36,859 nt of DNA, taken from assembly GCA_028686345.1 (NCBI GenBank), contig JAQUCE010000048.1:1-36859 (forward strand), written 5' to 3'. Both the position numbers and the translations under genes were made by a program. The notes below the pieces were generated by a model. The model was given only the letters and a program-made list of their open reading frames with translations. It did not search any database and was not told where the DNA came from. The stretch comes from Kiritimatiellia bacterium. GTDB taxonomy: Bacteria > Verrucomicrobiota > Kiritimatiellia > RFP12 > UBA1067. Positions 25,219 through 33,390 of this stretch are shown here, in pieces; the stretch's first letter is position 1; every line of letters begins with the position of its first letter.

Positions 25219-28200
25219 ATGTATGGAGCAGGCGGTTTCGGATCATTGTTCAATGGCTGGCTTGGAGGCGGAGAACCTTCCCGCCCTGGCGTGACTTCCG
25301 CTGACAAGGTACTCCGGGGCAACGCCCGAGTTTTAAATGAGGGCGGTACGGTTGCTTCCACCAGATCCGCTGATCCCGTTGATATGCGCTCCGGAGCGGC
25401 GGTTATTGACCGCAGTGACCTCGCAATCAAAGGGGCGACACCCCTTCGCTGGCGGCGCCACTACGACAGCCGTCAACGTTACAGCAACAACGCCTCCGGA
25501 CGCGGCTGCTCCCATGGCTACGACTCCCGCATCACTGTTCATACCGATCCCGACGCTTTCATCGGGCGCGATATGCCCGCCTCCGCAGCCGCCTCAATTG
25601 TCGCCTGTACGGTCGTGAGTGATCTGGTCTTAACCAACACTGCGAAAACCCTCACCACCGCCTGCCTCGTAACCAAATGGTGGACCGATCAGCTCCTCAA
25701 CAACGCCGCCACCATCACCGCCGATGGAAGCGCGCTCTCATTCTGCAGACTGCCTGATGGTTCTTACGAGCCGCAGCCCGGCGTTACCGCAACGTTTACA
25801 GGCAGCGCATCCTCTGGTTTTTCCCTTCAGGAGCGTTTCGGTGACATCTGGCGCTTTACCACAAATGGCGTGCTTGCATCGGTTGAAGACCGCTCCGGCA
25901 ACCGTGTTTCGCTCTCATATACCAACGGAACATCTCTGGTCTCCGTTGCCAACGACTTCGGAGCGCAACTGAATATTGATTGGAGCGGCGATAAAATAAC
26001 ATCCGTATCCGACAACGCCGGACGCTCCCTGGCCTACGCCTACTCACCAGCTGGCTGCCTCACCAGTGTAACCGATGTGGCAGGATACACCTGGGCCATG
26101 GATTATAACGATGAAGGCAATCTCCTCTCCGAGACCGATCCCGAAGGCATTGTCACGGTACAGAACACATACAACGCGCTTGGGCAGGTCACCAACCAGC
26201 TCTCAGCATCAGGCCAGAGATGGCAGTTCGCCTTCGCCGATGGCTGGCGTTCATGGGAGGCCGACCCTCTGCACAACCAGGTGAACTACGGATTCACCCC
26301 TGGAGGACGTAACTCATGGCGGGAGGATCGCGACGGAGCCTACCACCAGTTCTTCTATGATTTCTTCGGTCATATGGTCACCAACATTGATGCTGTCGGC
26401 AGAGAGCACGTATCTGTCTACGATAACGACAACCACCTGCTCAGCGTCACCGAAGCTGCCAATGCGCCCGATGCCCGCGCAACGTCATTCGCCTACAATG
26501 ACGGGCACCACCTCATCGCCATCACCAACGCCCTTGGCCGTGTCACCCGCATGAGTTATGACAACTGCGACCGTCTGGCCCTGCTCACCACTCCCGACGG
26601 CGTCAGCGTCACAAACACATACACCGCCGAAGGACTGCTCGCCGCCAGCCGAGCCCTCGCCCCGAATGGCGGGACACTGCGCGAAAGCAGCTTTGTCTAT
26701 AACGCACGCGGCCTGCCCGAAGCGATAACCGCCACCGATGCCGGAACCACAACGTTCAGCTATGATTCAGCGGGCAACGTTACCGGCATAATCGACGCGC
26801 GCAGCAACCCCGCCACCATCACCTACGATCCGCGCGGATTCGCCACAAATGCGGTCAATGCGCTCGGACACAGTGCCTTCACCCTGTTCAGCGCGGCGGG
26901 CCGTCCGCTCGCCTCCACCGACCCGCTCGGCCGCACCACCGCCTTCCAATGGACACCCGGGGGCAACCCCGCCGCCACCATTTTCGCCGACGGAGCGGCA
27001 TTCACCAACCACTATGACGCAGCTGACCGGCTCGTCTCAGTCACCGACCCGCGGGATGCGACCCTCACCTTTAACCTGGATGTCGCGGGACGAGCCACCA
27101 ACCGTGTAGCCGCCACTTGGTCCGACTGCATCTGGTACGATGCTGCCGGCGTCGTCACCACGCGGCAGGATACCGTCAGCGGTCGCACCGACATTGCCAG
27201 CGATTGGCTCGACCGCCCTGTCGCGGTCACCGATCCACTCAGCCACACCCGCCACGCCTACTACGATCCGCTCAACGCCGTAACCAACACCGTTGATCCA
27301 CGCGGACGCGCCACCCGCCATACCTACGATGTTATGGGAAGGCTTATCCGCACCACCCGCCTTGACGGGGCTGACAATTCCAGCGTCTACGAGTATGATG
27401 CACTCAACCGCAACACCTCCGTCACCTACGCCGATGATACGACAGAGACGTTCGCTTATGATGCTGTCGGCAACCTAACCGCCGCCGATAACGGCGTGAT
27501 CAGCAACTCATTTACTTATGACACCATGAACCGGCTTGTCGGTTCAGAGGTCAGAGATCAAACATCAGAGGTCAGTTTTCAGACAAGCTATCGCTACGAC
27601 ATTGGAGGGCTGATCACCAACATTGTCTATCCCGGCAACAAAACGCTGCACTACGTATACGACACCGACGGACGCTTAGTCTCCGTCACCGACTGGAACA
27701 GCCGCACGTTCACCTTCACCCACGATGCTGCCGGACGACGTACTTCGCTCACGTATCCCAACGGTGTGTCCGGGACCTACACCTACGACGCGACGCATCA
27801 CCTGACAAGCTGGCAATATGCCAAGGGCGGTTCGACTCTCACCGGACGCGCCATCACCCGCGACGCGGTGGGGCTGAAAACCGGCGAAAGTGTCACCGCC
27901 GGACGCTTCCCCAATCCGACCCAGCCGCGCCGTATGCAGAACACCTTTGACGCTGCCGACCGGCTGACAGCAGCCGTTGTCCATTCCGGCACCAACACAT
28001 TTAATGAGATCTACCGTTACAACGCCAACGGAGTGCTTACCAACCGAGTCTGTTTACAGTCTACAGTCGTCAGTCATCACTCTGCTTACACCTATGACCT
28101 CGCAGGCAGATTTTCCGGCTATAATTCTCAATTCCCTATTCACAATTCTCAATTCAGCGTCTGCTATGACGCGCTCGGCAATCGCACGAAGACCGTGCAG

Positions 28201-28389
28201 GACGGCACAACCCGCCTTTGGGTCACCGATCACGCCGATCCGCTCAAACGTCCACTCATGGAGACGGATGCCGACGGTGAGCCAGTTCGTTATTACATCT
28301 GGGGCGGTGGCACGCTACTCGATGAGGTTTTGACGCTTCGCGTCTGTATGTTGTTGCACATCAATTTATTAGATGGAAAAAGAGGCTGA
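25219..28389 (+). CDS. RHS/YD-repeat half of a split protein, 3'-truncated
   Basis: 1056 residues from ATG 25219, but homologous sequence begins earlier in this frame (GCNRSNLLAEAAGTV from about 25144), so this is the continuation of 24182-25189. A DUF6531-like start (DPVDMRSGAAVIDRSDLAI, WRRHYDSRQRYSNN) is followed by many YD repeats (for example YDNCDRLALLTTPDG, YDVMGRLIRTTRLDG). The protein should end in the conserved RHS core with a PxxxxDPxG motif. Instead it stops shortly after YYIWGGGTLLDE, where unrelated sequence begins at about 28325. Core and tip are therefore missing. Three low-complexity inserts lie between YD repeats (27543-27585, 28051-28080, 28121-28155). Likely non-functional. 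Confidence 0.8.
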   Translation: MYGAGGFGSLFNGWLGGGEPSRPGVTSADKVLRGNARVLNEGGTVASTRSADPVDMRSGAAVIDRSDLAIKGATPLRWRRHYDSRQRYSNNASGRGCSHGYDSRITVHTDPDAFIGRDMPASAAASIVACTVVSDLVLTNTAKTLTTACLVTKWWTDQLLNNAATITADGSALSFCRLPDGSYEPQPGVTATFTGSASSGFSLQERFGDIWRFTTNGVLASVEDRSGNRVSLSYTNGTSLVSVANDFGAQLNIDWSGDKITSVSDNAGRSLAYAYSPAGCLTSVTDVAGYTWAMDYNDEGNLLSETDPEGIVTVQNTYNALGQVTNQLSASGQRWQFAFADGWRSWEADPLHNQVNYGFTPGGRNSWREDRDGAYHQFFYDFFGHMVTNIDAVGREHVSVYDNDNHLLSVTEAANAPDARATSFAYNDGHHLIAITNALGRVTRMSYDNCDRLALLTTPDGVSVTNTYTAEGLLAASRALAPNGGTLRESSFVYNARGLPEAITATDAGTTTFSYDSAGNVTGIIDARSNPATITYDPRGFATNAVNALGHSAFTLFSAAGRPLASTDPLGRTTAFQWTPGGNPAATIFADGAAFTNHYDAADRLVSVTDPRDATLTFNLDVAGRATNRVAATWSDCIWYDAAGVVTTRQDTVSGRTDIASDWLDRPVAVTDPLSHTRHAYYDPLNAVTNTVDPRGRATRHTYDVMGRLIRTTRLDGADNSSVYEYDALNRNTSVTYADDTTETFAYDAVGNLTAADNGVISNSFTYDTMNRLVGSEVRDQTSEVSFQTSYRYDIGGLITNIVYPGNKTLHYVYDTDGRLVSVTDWNSRTFTFTHDAAGRRTSLTYPNGVSGTYTYDATHHLTSWQYAKGGSTLTGRAITRDAVGLKTGESVTAGRFPNPTQPRRMQNTFDAADRLTAAVVHSGTNTFNEIYRYNANGVLTNRVCLQSTVVSHHSAYTYDLAGRFSGYNSQFPIHNSQFSVCYDALGNRTKTVQDGTTRLWVTDHADPLKRPLMETDADGEPVRYYIWGGGTLLDEVLTLRVCMLLHINLLDGKRG

Positions 28390-28788
28390 TTTCGGCCTAT
28401 TAGCGCAAAATTCGGTTGGATTTGCCTAAAGTAGTGCAAGCATCCTGCTTGTTTATTGGGAAAACAGGCTAGACGCCTACTCTACATTACAAATACAACC
28501 ACATTTTGCGCCTATAGGATTTCGGCCCTTAGAAGGCGATTTTGAGTGTGTTTTTGCACTCATAAGGGTTAAATCCGGGTAGAGCGTTTTGAGCCGTCCA
28601 CTTGGTCAAAAAGAAGTTTGATCTCATCGACACTGAGCACGGCTGGCAGATTAATCTTTAATATAATATTATGCGAACGTTCGCATAATATCAATATTGC
28701 CAGCTTTCACGAACTAATTTTAGCCTAAGAAAGGTTCTTTAATTCAATCTACATATCTGAACACCAGATATTACGAATACTTTTAATT
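28390..28788. other. Gene-free junction between truncated RHS gene and IS
   Basis: Contains a palindrome-family fragment (GCAAGCATCCTGCTTG, 28437-28452) and the large palindrome at 28642-28704. No gene is supported. The sequence is of unknown origin and replaces the 3' end of the RHS gene. Confidence 0.6.
28642..28704. repeat. Nested palindrome around GCGAACGTTCGC
   Basis: A perfect 26-bp palindrome at 28666-28691 (ATATTATGCGAA-CG-TTCGCATAATAT) lies inside a wider inverted repeat with outer 7-bp arms GCTGGCA (28642-28648) and TGCCAGC (28698-28704). It is gene-free and sits 85 bp from the left end of the IS. It could be a recombinase or dimeric repressor site. Confidence 0.85.
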
Positions 28789-28905
28789 GGGTGAGGTTCA
28801 ATTTAGTTTAAAAGTTTTAAGATAACCATTGTAACTGTTGTTTTTTTGTGATAATTTATTGTCCTCAAAAGAGAAGACAATAAACACATAACCAAAAGAA
28901 TCGAT

Positions 28906-29229
28906 ATGGACCATACACAGATTGCAATTGAACTCCGCCAAATAGCAGCGGAAGCTGAATCCATCGGACCCTATCTGGAGGGAAACCTCCTCAAAGGTAA
29001 AAAAGCGAAATATCTCTGTAAAGACGGAACGGTTTCCGAATATCTGACCAGCCCGGTTCTACAGTACAGAGTTGGGCCAAACGAACGTAAATCAAAACGG
29101 ATACCATTTGGCAAAGTGGACGTTGTTGAGCGGTTGCTCGAGGCTGGAGTGCGTCACAAAAAATTGATGAATCAACATTTGAAATTATCTTCAATAATTG
29201 CACTGGACTTAAAAAAAAAACTTCAATGA
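28906..29229 (+). CDS. Small IS-associated protein (DUF6788-like)
   Basis: 107 residues, basic, with a predicted helical N-terminus and LLKGKKAKYLCKDGTVSEYL, resembling the short DUF6788-type proteins found next to transposases. It ends in LDLKKKLQ, encoded across an A10 run (29211-29220). Its stop overlaps the transposase ATG at 29226. A -1 slip on the A10 run would fuse it to the transposase frame. It is probably the first ORF of the IS; its function is unknown. Confidence 0.6.
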   Translation: MDHTQIAIELRQIAAEAESIGPYLEGNLLKGKKAKYLCKDGTVSEYLTSPVLQYRVGPNERKSKRIPFGKVDVVERLLEAGVRHKKLMNQHLKLSSIIALDLKKKLQ

Positions 29230-30650
29230 CGGAGTTTCCCCGTCTAAAGGCGGTGGCCATTGAAGATGTGCTTTTAGATATAATGGACGAGTAAATTAAG
29301 TCAGACGGCCAGCTGATCCCTCTGACGGTAAAAGACCTCGATAAACGACTAGAAGATGCGATGCGCGCTGATACGCTTGCTTTGTACGAGCGGTTTCTGT
29401 ATGTTGTGGGGCGATGTGCTCCGCACGGGAAGCCGAGTGGTTTCAGAGATGTCACATTGTGCAGTGTCTTGGGATATGCCAGTTATTCAAGGGCGTATTA
29501 CGCGCCTGTCACGGAATGCATAACGCGCCAAGCACGACGGGCGGAAGCCCGGCGAAAAGCGAAAGAGGAAACAAAAGGACGTCGCAAACGTGGCGGCGAG
29601 CATCTTAGAAAAGCAGAGGCCCCATGCGCATTCCCCGTGGACTTCGCATTGGGTATCGTTGACGGGATGACTCCCGCCATGCAGGAGCGCATGCAGAAAT
29701 CAGCAGTCATTACCGGGTCTTTTGCGGAGGGGGCATCACTGTCCAAGTTGTTTACAGGGGTAAACATGTCTACCTCCACGTTTAGAAGAAAAGCACTCTC
29801 TGCCGGCGAGCGGGCTGTTGATGCGCAGGAATTCCCTCTTATGCGGCTTCTGAATCCCTTACTGCCGGCATGGCTCATAGCCACTACCACGGCTGTCACA
29901 CCGACTCTTTATATCATGATGGACGGCACAGGTGTCCCGTGTGTTCGGAAAGACACAGAAGGGGTGAAAGGTAGAGGTGCTGACGGTAAAGCAGGAAAAC
30001 GTGAACTGAAAGTCGGAATAGTCGGGACGTATAGGCGCGTTAACAACAAAGGTCAACCTGTGCGTGACCCGTTATGCGAATCACATATCGTCTCAATGAA
30101 AAAAGCCCTGGAATTCGGAACATTGCTTCGCAAACTTGCTTTCAGCCGAGGCTATGGAACAAATTTCAGAGTTCAAATAGTCGGTGACGGTGCAGAGTGG
30201 ATCATAAACATAGTTAAGAATGCGTTCCCTGGCAACGATATAATATTCACAAATGACTTCTTTCATGCATGTGAATATCTTCATAACGCGATAACCCTTG
30301 CCGAAAAAAATGCTGAAACAATTAAAAAGGTATATAAGACCACTAAATCTATTCTCTACCGCTTCGGGGGCGCGTCCTTGATAAAACACATGCGTAAGCG
30401 ATATGCTGCGCTTGACGAAAGTCACGCCATGTGGGAAAAACTCAAGTAAATTGAAGACCGGTGTGAACATATGAAATACGGAGCGTACAGAAAACAGGGT
30501 CTTTTCATTGGGTCAGGCCTTATTGAATCTGCTTGCCGCACTGATGTGGCACGCCGCTGCAAACAGTCAGGAATGCACTGGCGCTATAAGAATGCCGAGT
30601 CTATGTGCGCACTCGTTGCTCGATTCCGGTCGCACTTACTAGCTGTATAA
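29226..30650 (+). pseudogene. ISKra4-family transposase with two in-frame stops
   Basis: One continuous frame of 474 codons from ATG 29226 to TAA 30648, interrupted by TAA at 29292-29294 and 30447-30449. The open middle part starts at 29361 (362 residues). Key sections are YIMMDGTGVPCVRK (DDE-type first Asp), VQIVGDGAEWI (second Asp), NDFFHACEYLHNAI and, after the second stop, GLFIGSGLIESACRTDVARRCKQSGMHW with the catalytic Glu. Both stops are TAA where CAA would restore Gln, consistent with two C-to-T changes. The last 66 codons with the catalytic Glu cannot be made without readthrough. Confidence 0.85.
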
Positions 30651-30809
30651 AATTATGCAAACTAAATTGAATCACACCCCCATCTTCTGAGTAACCAAAT
30701 AATCAGAAAATGCAGCCAGATATCTATTTTCCGGAGTTATCATGTTGAGAGGATAATATCCCTATAGAGGACACTTTGTCAAATAAAAACAGTTTATTTG
30801 TGAAAACTG

Positions 30810-30838
30810 TTGACAAAATCGGCTAAATAGCTGATTAT
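30810..30838 (+). promoter_or_regulatory. Promoter-like element upstream of the cassette array
   Basis: TTGACA (30810-30815), a 17-bp spacer and GATTAT (30833-30838). It points into the first cassette, whose boundary is 55 bp further on. It occupies the place of an integron cassette promoter (Pc). Activity is not shown. Confidence 0.6.
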
Positions 30839-30852
30839 CAGTCACGTTTGAG

Positions 30853-30899
30853 GTGTGTTTTTGGAAAACACACATACCACCATAATTATATAGTTCGAC
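30853..30899. other. Candidate attI or terminal recombination site
   Basis: A 9-bp hairpin (GTGTGTTTT-TGG-AAAACACAC, 30853-30873) is followed 19 bp later by GTTCGAC at 30893-30899. That 7-mer is the exact reverse complement of the box GTCGAAC at 32256-32262 which opens the first attC. It is therefore the left boundary of cassette 1. Whether it is an attI or the end of a decayed attC cannot be decided; no convincing partner box lies to its left. Confidence 0.55.
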
Positions 30900-30922
30900 A
30901 AGAAAGAAGAAGGAGTAACATA

Positions 30923-31153
30923 ATGATATCTGAAGGGTCAAGGCGATTATCCATCTTGCTCGGAGCACTTGGTGTCTTGGGTTGGGCCATTACCGTGTTC
31001 TTCATGTTAGGCTACGCGGATGACAGAAGCCTCACACTCTATGACTGGGGAATAATCGTCGGCATTGCACTCGCATGCTTTTTCATTCCTTTTGTCATTG
31101 TCCGCGGAATCGCGTGGGTTGTTTCGGGGTTTCGGCAAGGCAAAACAAAATAA
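30923..31153 (+). CDS. Small two-helix membrane protein (cassette 1)
   Basis: 76 residues from ATG 30923, with AGGAG at 30911-30915; a longer in-frame opening to 30848 runs through the hairpin and is not credible. Two hydrophobic segments (LGALGVLGWAITVFFML and IIVGIALACFFIPFVIV) are separated by a short loop, with a basic C-terminus. This resembles widespread small membrane proteins of unknown function. It is the first gene of the array, 29 bp inside the cassette boundary and downstream of the promoter-like element. Confidence 0.75.
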   Translation: MISEGSRRLSILLGALGVLGWAITVFFMLGYADDRSLTLYDWGIIVGIALACFFIPFVIVRGIAWVVSGFRQGKTK

Positions 31154-31278
31154 TGATCCAGTTTCAAACCAACCACGGTACACGCGGAGGCCGCGTACCC
31201 GTGAGGGGTGCTATTCGTCATAAACCGTTGGTAGCCGAATTCTTCGTCATTATCAACACAAACATATAGGAGAACCGA

Positions 31279-31488
31279 ATGGATAAGAAGGTGAACATAA
31301 ATGTTAATGTCGACTTTAAGTCTGAATTTAAGACAACTCGCAACACGCTTGGTGAAGCATCGGAAATATCCACTCTTTACGAACTGAAGGAGTACATAGA
31401 TCGCCTGTTGAACACTAAAGATATTGAGGCCACAGGCTGCATAGAAGGTTCTATAATAGTAAATGGCACGATGCCGAACATAAAATGA
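31279..31488 (+). CDS. Small unknown protein coupled to the nuclease-like gene (cassette 1)
   Basis: 69 residues, AT-rich gene. TAGGAG lies 9-14 nt upstream of the ATG. The sequence has a beta-like N-terminus (KVNINVNVDFKSEFK) and a helix (ISTLYELKEYIDRLL). It overlaps the next gene by ATGA, so it is translationally coupled to a PD-(D/E)XK nuclease-like protein. A partner or antidote role is only inferred from this layout. No family was recognised. Confidence 0.65.
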   Translation: MDKKVNINVNVDFKSEFKTTRNTLGEASEISTLYELKEYIDRLLNTKDIEATGCIEGSIIVNGTMPNIK

Positions 31489-32285
31489 CAGATTTCAGAG
31501 CAAAAATTATTTCCGATATAAAAAAAACGGGATTTCCAACAGAACTTGTCGTTGAATCTATATTCAATGCAAGGGAATGGTATGTGAATACACATGAGTA
31601 TTTTATCGATTCTGAAACACAAAAAGGACGAGAGATAGATTGCACAGGTCGTTTCCTTGCATTTGAAAAGAAAAACAACAAACATATAAAAGCGTTAATA
31701 CATGTTTATGTTGAAGTTAAGAAAACAGAAAAACCATGGATAGTATTTACCTCTCCAAAGTCCAAAATGGAAAAAATGCTTACAGGACAACTCGTTGCTA
31801 CGCAACATATTTCTACACGCGATGCCCTTAAGTCATTTCATGAAATACATCCTACTCACACTTACCCTCGTTATGGAAGAGCGGTTCACATATCCTTTAA
31901 ATCGGATGGTTCAACGGCTTTCAGTGCTATAGTTTCAGCAAGTAAAGCCGCACTTGAAGGTCACCGCAATGCTTCGAAAGAAGAAGGATTTTATAATGAC
32001 GAGTCCTGTGAAGCCTTTATCTACCTACCAATAGTTGTTGTTGACGGTGAATTATTTGAGTGTCAGTTGAATAACAAGGGAGAAGTTTATATTGATTCAG
32101 TAAAATATTTACCATTCCGATTCAACTACAAATCCCCAGCGTATTCTGATCAATATTCATGTCATCTTGATATTGTTTCACTAAATCATTTTGAAGAGTA
32201 CATTACAAAAATTGAAGAATCAATTCATGTATCTCTTTCTCAATACATAAAAAAAGTCGAACCAGTTGCTGCAGGTGACTCGTAA
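31485..32285 (+). CDS. PD-(D/E)XK nuclease-like protein (cassette 1)
   Basis: 266 residues. The N-terminus shows the pattern of restriction-endonuclease-like proteins: KKTGFPTELVVESIFNAREWYV (Glu20), then GREIDCTG (Asp52) and VYVEVKKTEKPWIVF (Glu77-x-Lys79). This gives the D-x24-ExK signature of the fold with an early helix Glu. The C-terminal part (YDESCEAFIYLPIVVVDGELFE-like section) looks like a second alpha/beta region. Catalytic residues are present, so it is probably an active nuclease or a defence component; the target is unknown. Its last 10 codons lie inside the attC, ending in TAA at 32283-32285. Confidence 0.7.
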   Translation: MTDFRAKIISDIKKTGFPTELVVESIFNAREWYVNTHEYFIDSETQKGREIDCTGRFLAFEKKNNKHIKALIHVYVEVKKTEKPWIVFTSPKSKMEKMLTGQLVATQHISTRDALKSFHEIHPTHTYPRYGRAVHISFKSDGSTAFSAIVSASKAALEGHRNASKEEGFYNDESCEAFIYLPIVVVDGELFECQLNNKGEVYIDSVKYLPFRFNYKSPAYSDQYSCHLDIVSLNHFEEYITKIEESIHVSLSQYIKKVEPVAAGDS

Positions 32286-32311
32286 ACTCGCACCTGAGCA
32301 TAACGTTAGCA
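32256..32311. other. attC site 1
   Basis: Left box GTCGAAC (32256-32262), right box GTTAGCA (32305-32311), 56 bp. The stem is TGCT[G]CAGGTG against CACCTGAGCA, with the extrahelical G 8 nt after the left box. The 3' end of the preceding gene lies inside it. Confidence 0.8.
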
Positions 32312-32325
32312 TAGGAATAATATCA

Positions 32326-32844
32326 ATGAAAACTGAAATACAGGTTGCCTTGATAGGTATTGGCGCCGCAATTATTGGCGGCTTGTGTTCTTCATTCGTT
32401 TCCATTTGGCTAAATCAAAAACAACTTTCTTTTTCCTATGACAGATTGCGACTTGAAATTTTAGAGAAACGGATGAATAAGTTAGAGGCAACCTGGAAAA
32501 TCATCAATGAAACATCTGCAGATCTTCGGGACCCGAATTTATCTTCTGTACAAATTCGATCTCGGTGTGCCGATATGTTTATAGCGCAAGCAGGAGCATT
32601 CCTTTCGATAGCTCACTATTTCCCGCAAGAATTGAATGACGATTTAACAAAATCAAGACAAGAAATAAACAAACTTGTTTTAGAAGCGAAAACAGGAATG
32701 CCTCCTGCTGACTTGGAAACATATCAAAGAGTATTTGGTTCTATTCAACCTCTCCAAAAGAGAATGTTTGAGGCAATGTCTAATGAATTATCTACGATAA
32801 ATAAAGAAATCGTTTCACTTACAATACTCAAAAATAAAGAATAA
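32326..32844 (+). CDS. Membrane-anchored coiled-coil protein (cassette 2)
   Basis: 172 residues from ATG 32326, 20 bp inside the cassette boundary, with AGGA 10 nt upstream. One N-terminal transmembrane segment (VALIGIGAAIIGGLCSSFVSIWL) is followed by a cytoplasmic, mostly helical region (residues about 30-172) with coiled-coil character (LRLEILEKRMNKLEATW, LSTINKEIVSLTIL). No catalytic motif was found. The topology resembles small anchored proteins common in cassette arrays; the function is unknown. Confidence 0.7.
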   Translation: MKTEIQVALIGIGAAIIGGLCSSFVSIWLNQKQLSFSYDRLRLEILEKRMNKLEATWKIINETSADLRDPNLSSVQIRSRCADMFIAQAGAFLSIAHYFPQELNDDLTKSRQEINKLVLEAKTGMPPADLETYQRVFGSIQPLQKRMFEAMSNELSTINKEIVSLTILKNKE

Positions 32845-32862
32845 CAGTTAAAAAACAGAATC

Positions 32863-32938
32863 TGCTAACTAGCAGATGCACAATATCCAGAGGGACGCTT
32901 CGCTTACCCCCTCTGGAATTGTGATCTAATCGTTCGAA
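32863..32938. other. attC site 2
   Basis: Left box TGCTAAC (32863-32869), the exact complement of GTTAGCA at the cassette start; right box GTTCGAA (32932-32938). The stem AGAT[G]CACAAT[A]TCCAGAGGG pairs with the 3' side (CCCTCTGGAATTGTGATCT) and has two extrahelical bases. The G lies 8 nt after the left box. The clearest example in the array. Confidence 0.88.
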
Positions 32939-32945
32939 CAAAATT

Positions 32946-33323
32946 ATGAAAGATAAAAAAATAATCGAAGCCAATGCCATCAATCTTACTGATGCCGACG
33001 GCAACGTCCGCATCAGCCTTGATGCCGCCCTACCGGATGGTGTTGCCTGCATCACTCTATTATCCAAATCCCGTAGCCGATCTATACACATCACGGCACA
33101 ACCGGATGATCGGGTGGAAATCTCGGTCAGAGGGAAGAATGGATTGGCCAACACAACAATAATGGTCACGCCCGAATCAAACCACTGCTCAATCTCTGTA
33201 ACCGATCCCGACGGCAAGCCTGCTGTCACTATCGGAAGATTTCCATATGAAGAGAAACCTCATAATGCAAATGTCGTGGTTTATCAGAACGGAATACCAA
33301 GTTATAAATTGAATGATAAATGA
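32946..33323 (+). CDS. Beta-repeat protein of unknown function (cassette 3)
   Basis: 125 residues. It begins 13 bp after the cassette boundary, with no ribosome site. It shows a repeating pattern (NLTDADGNVRISLDA, SVTDPDGKPAVTIGRF) like small proteins built from L-x-D-x-x-G-x-x-R-x-x-L strands. No signal peptide or catalytic motif was seen. The ending (VVVYQNGIPSYKLNDK) stops 2 bp before the attC left box. It is a typical single-gene cassette; the role is unknown. Confidence 0.7.
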   Translation: MKDKKIIEANAINLTDADGNVRISLDAALPDGVACITLLSKSRSRSIHITAQPDDRVEISVRGKNGLANTTIMVTPESNHCSISVTDPDGKPAVTIGRFPYEEKPHNANVVVYQNGIPSYKLNDK

Positions 33324-33325
33324 GG

Positions 33326-33390
33326 TTCGAACAATCGGGTGCAGGGTACCCGCCACAAGGTGTCGGGTCCCCTGACCCGTGACGTTCACA
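33326..33390. other. attC site 3
   Basis: Left box TTCGAAC (33326-33332), complement of GTTCGAA at the cassette start; right box GTTCACA (33384-33390). The stem CGGGT[G]CAGGG pairs with CCCTGACCCG, with the extrahelical G 8 nt after the left box. A second short stem (ACCCG/CGGGT) follows. Confidence 0.85.

Larger units (their letters stand above)
28789..30679 (+). mobile_element. ISKra4-like insertion sequence, decayed
   Basis: About 1.89 kb bounded by 21-bp inverted repeats with two mismatches: 28789-28809 (starts GGGTGAGGTTCAATTT) and 30659-30679 (its complement starts GGGTGTGATTCAATTT). Inside are a small first ORF and an ISKra4-type transposase gene broken by two in-frame TAA codons. No target duplication was seen next to the repeats. 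Confidence 0.75.

Noticed and set aside
25139-25220. Programmed frameshift joining the transglutaminase and RHS halves
   Set aside because: There is no slippery heptamer or strong downstream structure, and the gene is also truncated at its 3' end, so mutation or sequencing error is more likely.
28666-28691. LexA-type SOS box in CGAACGTTCG
   Set aside because: Gram-positive LexA sites need four bases between CGAAC and GTTCG; here there are none, and no SOS gene follows.
29292-30449. Stop-codon reassignment or readthrough of TAA in the transposase
   Set aside because: Other genes in the window use TAA as a normal stop, and no readthrough context is visible; decay is simpler.
31168-31233. Possible extra attC between the first two cassette-1 genes (ACCAAC ... 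GTTGGT with a CACGGTAC[A]CGCGG stem)
   Set aside because: The stem is off-centre, the right box is too far from it, and neither box complements the cassette start GTTCGAC or any other boundary. At most a decayed site.
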